Part shown: piece by piece, positions 58,763 through 64,000 of the stretch | Layout: every line of letters starts with the position of its first letter | How positions within the stretch are numbered: the stretch's first letter is position 1 | Assembly (NCBI GenBank): GCA_009782435.1 | Contig: WRJA01000003.1 | Span: 1-64,000, forward strand | Source: Oscillospiraceae bacterium | GTDB taxonomy: Bacteria > Bacillota > Clostridia > Oscillospirales > Oscillospiraceae | Length of the DNA stretch: 64,000 bases | Reading direction: 5' to 3' | Position numbers and translations under genes: made by a program | The notes under the pieces: generated by a model | The model's database searches: none | The model's input: the letters and a program-made list of their open reading frames with translations, nothing else | What the model was told of the DNA's origin: nothing

Positions 58763-60067
58763 TCAACCGTAGACTAAGTTCGGCAGCCACAGCGCTATCT
58801 GAGGAAAGGCGGTGCATATGATGATGCTGGCCAATATGGCGAAGCTGAAAGGCAGAGCGCCTTTGAAGATAGTCTGCAGCGGAGTGTCCTTCGCTATGCC
58901 GGCTATGACATAGCAGCTCAGGCCGACGGGCGGGGTTATGTTGCCGAGGTTCATGACCAAAACGATAATGATGCCGAACCAAACAGGATTGAAGCCCATG
59001 TCATTTATGATGGGGAGGAATATGGGAACGGTCAGCATCATCATGGGCAAGGCGTCCATGATACAGCCCAGAAAGGCGTATATGACTATTATTATCGCCA
59101 AGATGATATAGCGGGAGAGGTGCAGACCCTGAATAAAGCTTGCCAGCGCCATCGGCATGCGCGTTATCGCCAGGAAGTTCCCGAACACGGTAGCGCCCAT
59201 GAGGAGCAAAAAGACCATTGAGGAGGTCTTGACGGTGTCCTTCATAACGTTGAACAAATTGCGCCAATTCATCTGCCGGCGAACGACCATCAGCAAAAGG
59301 CCGAGAAAAGCGCCCACCGCCGCGGCCTCGTTCACGTTGAAAAACCCGATGAACATGCCGCCGAGAACGCATACAAACAGGAATATGACGCCCGCAAGGC
59401 CTTTCAGGGTCGCAAAGCGCTCGGCCCATGAGCACGAATAACCCTTGGGTCCCCATGACGGAAATATGCGAATGGCGATCCATATGACGCACATCATCAA
59501 AAAAGCGCAGAGCAGGCCCGGGATGACGCCGCCGGCAAAGAGGCGCCCTATGGACTGTTCCGCGACTATTCCGTATATGATCATGGGCGTTGAGGGCGGG
59601 ATCAAAACGCCCAAGGTGCCGCCGGCGGCGACGGAGCCGGTCGTGAGGCTCGGCGAATAGTGGTATTTTTTCATTTCGGGGATAGCTATCGTCCCCATTG
59701 TGGCGCAGGTGGCCGAGGTCGAGCCGCATATGGCGCCGAAAGCGGCGCAGGCGGCGACTGTCGCGCAGGCCAAGCCGCCGGGCAGGCGGGAGAGCCACTT
59801 GTTTCCCGCGTTGAACAGCCCCTGACTGAGACCCGAAGCGAAAGCCGCGTTCCCCATCAGTATGAACAGGGGGATGACCGTGAAAGAGTAGGTTATCGTC
59901 AGGCTGTAAGGAACCGTTTGCATCATACCCACCGCCGCCCTCTGACCGGCGACCATCCAGACCCCGATGAAACCTATGCCCATCATCGACATTCCGATGT
60001 TCATGCCGAGGAACATGAGTATGACCATGACGATGATGCCGAGCGCGGCGGTAAGACTTAAACTCAT
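58763..60067 (-). CDS. dctM: TRAP transporter large permease (DctM-like)
   Basis: CGSTSATCATMGTIAIPEMKKYHY, GTLGVLIPPSTPMIIYGIVAE. Confidence 0.93.
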   Translation of the reverse strand: MSLSLTAALGIIVMVILMFLGMNIGMSMMGIGFIGVWMVAGQRAAVGMMQTVPYSLTITYSFTVIPLFILMGNAAFASGLSQGLFNAGNKWLSRLPGGLACATVAACAAFGAICGSTSATCATMGTIAIPEMKKYHYSPSLTTGSVAAGGTLGVLIPPSTPMIIYGIVAEQSIGRLFAGGVIPGLLCAFLMMCVIWIAIRIFPSWGPKGYSCSWAERFATLKGLAGVIFLFVCVLGGMFIGFFNVNEAAAVGAFLGLLLMVVRRQMNWRNLFNVMKDTVKTSSMVFLLLMGATVFGNFLAITRMPMALASFIQGLHLSRYIILAIIIVIYAFLGCIMDALPMMMLTVPIFLPIINDMGFNPVWFGIIIVLVMNLGNITPPVGLSCYVIAGIAKDTPLQTIFKGALPFSFAILASIIICTAFPQIALWLPNLVYG

Positions 60068-60109
60068 CGTATCATCCTCCTTTTGTTGTATATATTAATA
60101 CATGACTAT

Positions 60110-60138
60110 TATATAGCACAGGCCGGGGCGCAATGCAA
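60110..60138 (-). promoter_or_regulatory. Predicted promoter of the dctM-dctQ-abrB-ssnA-ygfK-ygeY-ygeW-arcC operon
   Basis: Minus strand TTGCAT-N17-TATATA (overlapping TATAAT). Confidence 0.5.
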
Positions 60139-60240
60139 TAATCTTTGATTGTTTTTTGCCATAAGACCCAAAGAGCCGTTTTTTATCCCCGGCAGGGGGA
60201 TATGACCGCTAAAACAGAGCGGATGCGGGTTTTCCGGCAC

Positions 60241-60269
60241 TTGACAATACCCGGCGGCGTTAATATACT
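60241..60269 (+). promoter_or_regulatory. Predicted promoter of the third hybrid kinase
   Basis: TTGACA-N17-TATACT. Confidence 0.7.
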
Positions 60270-60376
60270 TGCAAAAGACAGATGATGACACGCGCGGCTT
60301 TGTAAAAAGAGTTTCCGGAGCAAAAACCGGAACGGCAAAAGCCCGGCAGCTGCCGGGAGGAGAGGTGACGGATCTG

Positions 60377-63301
60377 ATGAAATCCCCGGAACCGAAAAAT
60401 GAGCGCAAACGCGGGCGGAACGGTTTTGATTGGAAAAAATCGCTGAGATTCCGTTTAATGGGAGTCTTGGCCATAGTTCCCATTATTTTGGGAATCGCCG
60501 TGCTTATCGGAGTTTATTACATTTATCAAAACCGCATCCTTGACGAATACAAGGAGTCCGCCGCGTCCGCCGCGAAAATGATAGCGTCCCGGATAAGCGG
60601 CGAGGAACTCGACCGCTATGCCGAAACTCTTGAGGAAGACGAGGAATATCACCGGCTTTTGGAGCTTATGCGGCTGACTGTGCGCGGCATGGGCGCTGAG
60701 TATATCTACATATCAAAGTATACTGAGGGAGGCGAGATATTCCTTTTCGACGCCGACGAGAATGAGGAAGACAAGTTCGCTTTGGGTGAATTTGAGGATT
60801 GGAGAGGAGATCATTACGATCTTGAGATACTGGCGCGGCTTCTGCGCGGGGAACGGGTCGAACCCTATACCGTCAGGACGAGATGGGGCTGGCTTTTAAC
60901 GACCCATGAACCCGTTTTTCGCGCTGACGGCAGCGTGGCGGGCTATGCCAACGTCGATCTTTCCATGGAAGTCATCATGCGTGAGAGGGGAGTCGTTTTT
61001 GCGCTGGTCGGACTCATCGTTTTGATCGCTTTCTCCGTTGCGGTGGTTTTTAACCTGTACGTTCTTCAAAGGTATATCATATCCCCCATTCGCAGGCTCG
61101 TGACCGGCGTGTCCCTTTACAGGCCCGGAGAGGGCGCGGCGATGATAGCGCGTTACAGTGATGAACGGGATGATGAGATCGGAGAACTGGCGCGGCAGAT
61201 CATAAAAATGATGGGAGATATCGAGCATCGCGACAATCTGCTGCAAAAACGCAACGCCGAATGGGAAGCCGTTATGAGCAACTATAAAGGAGCCATATGG
61301 AGCGTTGACGAGGCCGGGACCATAACTACTTTCAGAGGGCGGTATTTGGAAGTTATAGGGGTGACCCCGGATTTTCTTGAAGGCAAAAAACTCGAGTCGG
61401 CGAGGATGAAGAACAGGCATGAGGATATTATCGAAAGTGTGGAAAAAACCTTCCGCGAAGGCCCGCAGGACTGGATAGGCGGCATAGGCGGCAAGGTGTT
61501 CCGCTCAAACACGGCGCCGATATTTGATGATAACGGCAAAGTCATCGGAGTTGTGGGAAGCACGGACGACATCAGCGAAATGGTCGAGCTTCAAAAAGAT
61601 CTGGAAGTGGCGCTGACGTCGGCGCAGGCGGCCAGCCGCGCAAAAAGTGATTTTTTGGCCAATATGAGCCATGAGATAAGAACGCCCATGAACGCCATCA
61701 TCGGCATGACCAATATCGCCAAGACGTCGCAGAGTTCCGAGAGAAAAGACTACGCTCTGGGACGAATCGGCGAGGCTTCGACCCATCTGCTCGGCATTAT
61801 CAACGACATACTGGATATGTCAAAGATCGAGGCGGGCAAACTGGAACTGCATAATGAACCGTTTATCTTTGAGGACATGCTTAAAAGCGTGATAAACATA
61901 ATCAATTTCCGGGTCGTTGAGAAACGCCAAAAACTCGCGGTATACATCGACGACAAGATTCCCCGCAAACTGATCTGTGACGATCAGCGGCTGGCGCAGG
62001 TCATAACGAATCTGCTGTCTAACGCGGTGAAGTTTACGCCCGAGAACGGCACGATAAGCCTTAACGCGGCGCTGTTTTCGGATGAAGACGAAAGCTGCGG
62101 CATAAAATTCGACGTTACGGATACGGGCGTGGGCATAGACGAGGAACAGCAGGCCCGGTTGTTCAATCCCTTCGAACAGGCCGAAAGCAGCACGACGCGC
62201 AAATACGGCGGGACGGGCCTCGGACTCACCATATCAAAACGAATTATCGAACTTATGGACGGCGGCCTCACTGTATCTTCCGCTCTCGGCGAAGGCTCGA
62301 CGTTTTCTTTTACGGTCAGATGCAAAAAGCCGGATGAAGACCCCCTTGATATTCCGGTCCCCCCCGGCAATATACGCGCTGAGGATATCAAAGTTTTGAT
62401 AGTGGACGACGACGATGATATTCGTGAGTATTTCGTCGATATTGCGATGCGTTTCAGCATTTCCTGCGACACGGCCGCCGGAGGCGAAGAGGCCATGGCG
62501 CTTATCGACGGCGGAAAGTCATACGATATCTGTTTTGTCGATTGGAAGATGCCCGGCATGAACGGCATCGAACTCTCCCGGCGAATAAAAGAAAAAGACG
62601 AAGCCGAAGCGGTGATCATGATTTCATCGGTGGAATGGAATGATATAGAAGCCGAGGCCAAAGACGCCGGCATAGATGAGTTCCTGCCGAAACCGATTTT
62701 TCCGTCGTCGTTCATCGAATGTATAAACCGGTTTTTGGGCGTCGACTTGCTCGCCGAAAGACAAGACGAGGAATCGCAGAGAACGGACCGTTTCTGGGGA
62801 TACCGCGTGCTTTTGGCCGAGGATGTGGAGATAAACCGCGAGATAGTGACGGCGCTGCTCGAGCCGACGCTTCTGGAAACGGATTGCGCGTCGGACGGCG
62901 CCGAGGCGGTGCGGATGTTCGCCGAGGACCCCGAGAGGTACAATATCATTTTTATGGACCTGCAAATGCCGGTGATGGACGGCTTTGAGGCGACGCGCGC
63001 CATCCGCGCCATGGATCACGAGCGGGCAAAGACCATTCCCGTCATTGCCATGACCGCCAACGTGTTTAAAGAAGACGTGGAAAACTGCCTTGAGGCCGGC
63101 ATGGACGACCATATCGGGAAACCCTTGGATTTTGACGCCGTATTGCATATACTCAGGCGCTATCTGTACCGGCAGAAACCTTCCAAAGAACGGCGGAAGG
63201 AAGAAAGGCGAAAAGGGAATACCGACAGACGCAGGGCCTTTGACAGACGAAAATCCGACAGGAGAAAAGACGAAGAATCCGACAGGAGAAAAGACGCTTG
63301 A
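60377..63301 (+). CDS. Membrane hybrid sensor histidine kinase: sensor - HAMP - PAS - HisKA - HATPase - REC - REC with Arg-rich repeat tail
   Basis: Two TMs; FLANMSHEIRTPMNAIIGMTNIA, DVTDTGVGIDEEQ, GGTGLGLTISKRI, two REC domains; start placed downstream of the predicted promoter. Confidence 0.9.
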   Translation: MKSPEPKNERKRGRNGFDWKKSLRFRLMGVLAIVPIILGIAVLIGVYYIYQNRILDEYKESAASAAKMIASRISGEELDRYAETLEEDEEYHRLLELMRLTVRGMGAEYIYISKYTEGGEIFLFDADENEEDKFALGEFEDWRGDHYDLEILARLLRGERVEPYTVRTRWGWLLTTHEPVFRADGSVAGYANVDLSMEVIMRERGVVFALVGLIVLIAFSVAVVFNLYVLQRYIISPIRRLVTGVSLYRPGEGAAMIARYSDERDDEIGELARQIIKMMGDIEHRDNLLQKRNAEWEAVMSNYKGAIWSVDEAGTITTFRGRYLEVIGVTPDFLEGKKLESARMKNRHEDIIESVEKTFREGPQDWIGGIGGKVFRSNTAPIFDDNGKVIGVVGSTDDISEMVELQKDLEVALTSAQAASRAKSDFLANMSHEIRTPMNAIIGMTNIAKTSQSSERKDYALGRIGEASTHLLGIINDILDMSKIEAGKLELHNEPFIFEDMLKSVINIINFRVVEKRQKLAVYIDDKIPRKLICDDQRLAQVITNLLSNAVKFTPENGTISLNAALFSDEDESCGIKFDVTDTGVGIDEEQQARLFNPFEQAESSTTRKYGGTGLGLTISKRIIELMDGGLTVSSALGEGSTFSFTVRCKKPDEDPLDIPVPPGNIRAEDIKVLIVDDDDDIREYFVDIAMRFSISCDTAAGGEEAMALIDGGKSYDICFVDWKMPGMNGIELSRRIKEKDEAEAVIMISSVEWNDIEAEAKDAGIDEFLPKPIFPSSFIECINRFLGVDLLAERQDEESQRTDRFWGYRVLLAEDVEINREIVTALLEPTLLETDCASDGAEAVRMFAEDPERYNIIFMDLQMPVMDGFEATRAIRAMDHERAKTIPVIAMTANVFKEDVENCLEAGMDDHIGKPLDFDAVLHILRRYLYRQKPSKERRKEERRKGNTDRRRAFDRRKSDRRKDEESDRRKDA
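63252..63296 (+). repeat. Tandem 24-bp period repeat in the kinase C-terminal tail
   Basis: AATCCGACAGGAGAAAAGACG at 63252-63272 and 63276-63296, encoding SDRRKD twice. Confidence 0.9.
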
Positions 63302-63345
63302 TATACGCATAAAACAGGAGTACAGTGATTTCAGAGGTCTTAACG

Positions 63346-63747
63346 ATGCGTAAGCTTACATATTATGCGGTTTTTGAACCTTCGACCAATGGTTGCTACG
63401 GGGTTTATTGGCCCGATCTGCCGGGCTGCGCCTCAATGGGAGACAATTTGCCCCATGCGGAGCATATGGCTGCAGAAGCGTTGGGTTTGCATATTTACGC
63501 CATGGAAAAGGACGGCGACACTATCCCTTCCGCCACGCTTCCGCCGTTTGAGGAAATGCCTGAGGGCGGGATCGTAATGCCGATAACTGTATTCCCCGAA
63601 ATTGTAAAAAATGAATTTGATAATCGCGCGGTCAAGACAAATATCACTCTTCCGTCATGGCTGAAGGAATGGTCCGCAGCGCAGGGAATCAATCTTTCAC
63701 AAACCCTGCAGACAACGCTGAAACAAATGTATGACGCTCGTATGTGA
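63346..63747 (+). CDS. HicB family antitoxin-like protein, no HicA adjacent
   Basis: YYAVFEPSTNGCYGVYWPDLPGCASMGDNLPHAEHMAAEALGLHI HicB-type fold plus C-terminal RHH-like NITLPSWLKEWSAAQGINLSQTLQTTLK. Confidence 0.85.
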   Translation: MRKLTYYAVFEPSTNGCYGVYWPDLPGCASMGDNLPHAEHMAAEALGLHIYAMEKDGDTIPSATLPPFEEMPEGGIVMPITVFPEIVKNEFDNRAVKTNITLPSWLKEWSAAQGINLSQTLQTTLKQMYDARM

Positions 63748-63824
63748 TCGCGCCGGTATGCTTTTTGTGTATATTCCCGGGCGGTTTGTTGAAAAACTTT
63801 ACACATTTTAACGCTGCGCGGATA

Positions 63825-63855
63825 TTGACATCCGCGGGATTTTGTTATATTATAA
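63825..63855 (+). promoter_or_regulatory. Predicted promoter upstream of the 3'-terminal partial gene
   Basis: TTGACA-N19-TATAAT; spacer longer than ideal. Confidence 0.5.
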
Positions 63856-63938
63856 TGTGTGCTTCAAATATAAATGTCAAAAAACTTCGCATCCCACCGG
63901 CGGCCGGCGGCAGCCATTAAATAACGGGAGTGAAATAA

Positions 63939-64000
63939 ATGAAAAAGATACACTTGACCCGGAAGGACATCAAAGAGGTTTGGTCGCGGTCTTTGGCAGT
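63939..64000 (+). CDS. 5' end of a CDS truncated by the window (MKKIHLTRKDIKEVWSRSLA...)
   Basis: RBS GGGAG upstream of ATG; open to the end of the window. Confidence 0.55.
   Translation, partial: MKKIHLTRKDIKEVWSRSLA

Noticed and set aside
63090-63353. 87-aa alternate-frame ORF with NPTGEKT repeats
   Set aside because: Arises from the 24-bp repeat of the kinase tail read in another frame; no independent RBS or homology.

Overview
The window is a chromosomal segment of a Clostridia-like (Firmicutes) bacterium, about 64 kb and densely coding. I judged lineage from gene content and order only. Assignments come from reading the supplied translations; no database search was run. From left to right: a lipoprotein, Fe-ADH and PhnX-PhnW fusion operon (aminoethylphosphonate metabolism); prmA and hpf; an antiporter plus leucine-rich-repeat protein pair; a complete TRAP transporter operon with a cyclase-family hydrolase and a PrpD-family protein; an MBL hydrolase, a LigB-AMMECR1 fusion and an AmmeMemoRadiSam radical SAM enzyme; tRNA-Leu(TAA); recJ-rel-dtd-MBL hydrolase; a tandem YezD/DUF2292-like small protein followed by a potentially structured intergenic region; M16 peptidase-pnp-rpsO; a large hybrid histidine kinase with a duplicated PAS-GAF module; YfbR-like HD, ACT and UPF0210 genes; ilvE; YdcF; a beta-carbonic anhydrase; two MCPs and a soluble hybrid kinase, with a sigma-28/sigma-D-like promoter before MCP2; yfmF/yfmH-like M16 pair and lgt; an eight-gene minus-strand operon (TRAP M and Q with no adjacent P, AbrB-type transporter, ssnA, ygfK, ygeY, ygeW, arcC) resembling the selenium-linked anaerobic purine/ureide cluster; a third hybrid kinase; and a HicB-like protein with no visible HicA. 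I saw no CRISPR array, prophage, transposase or rRNA. The best candidates for under-described biology are the TRAP/AbrB/ssnA-ygfK-ygeY-ygeW-arcC operon, the LRR-antiporter pair, the tandem DUF2292 locus with its structured downstream region, and the LigB-AMMECR1/AmrS pair.
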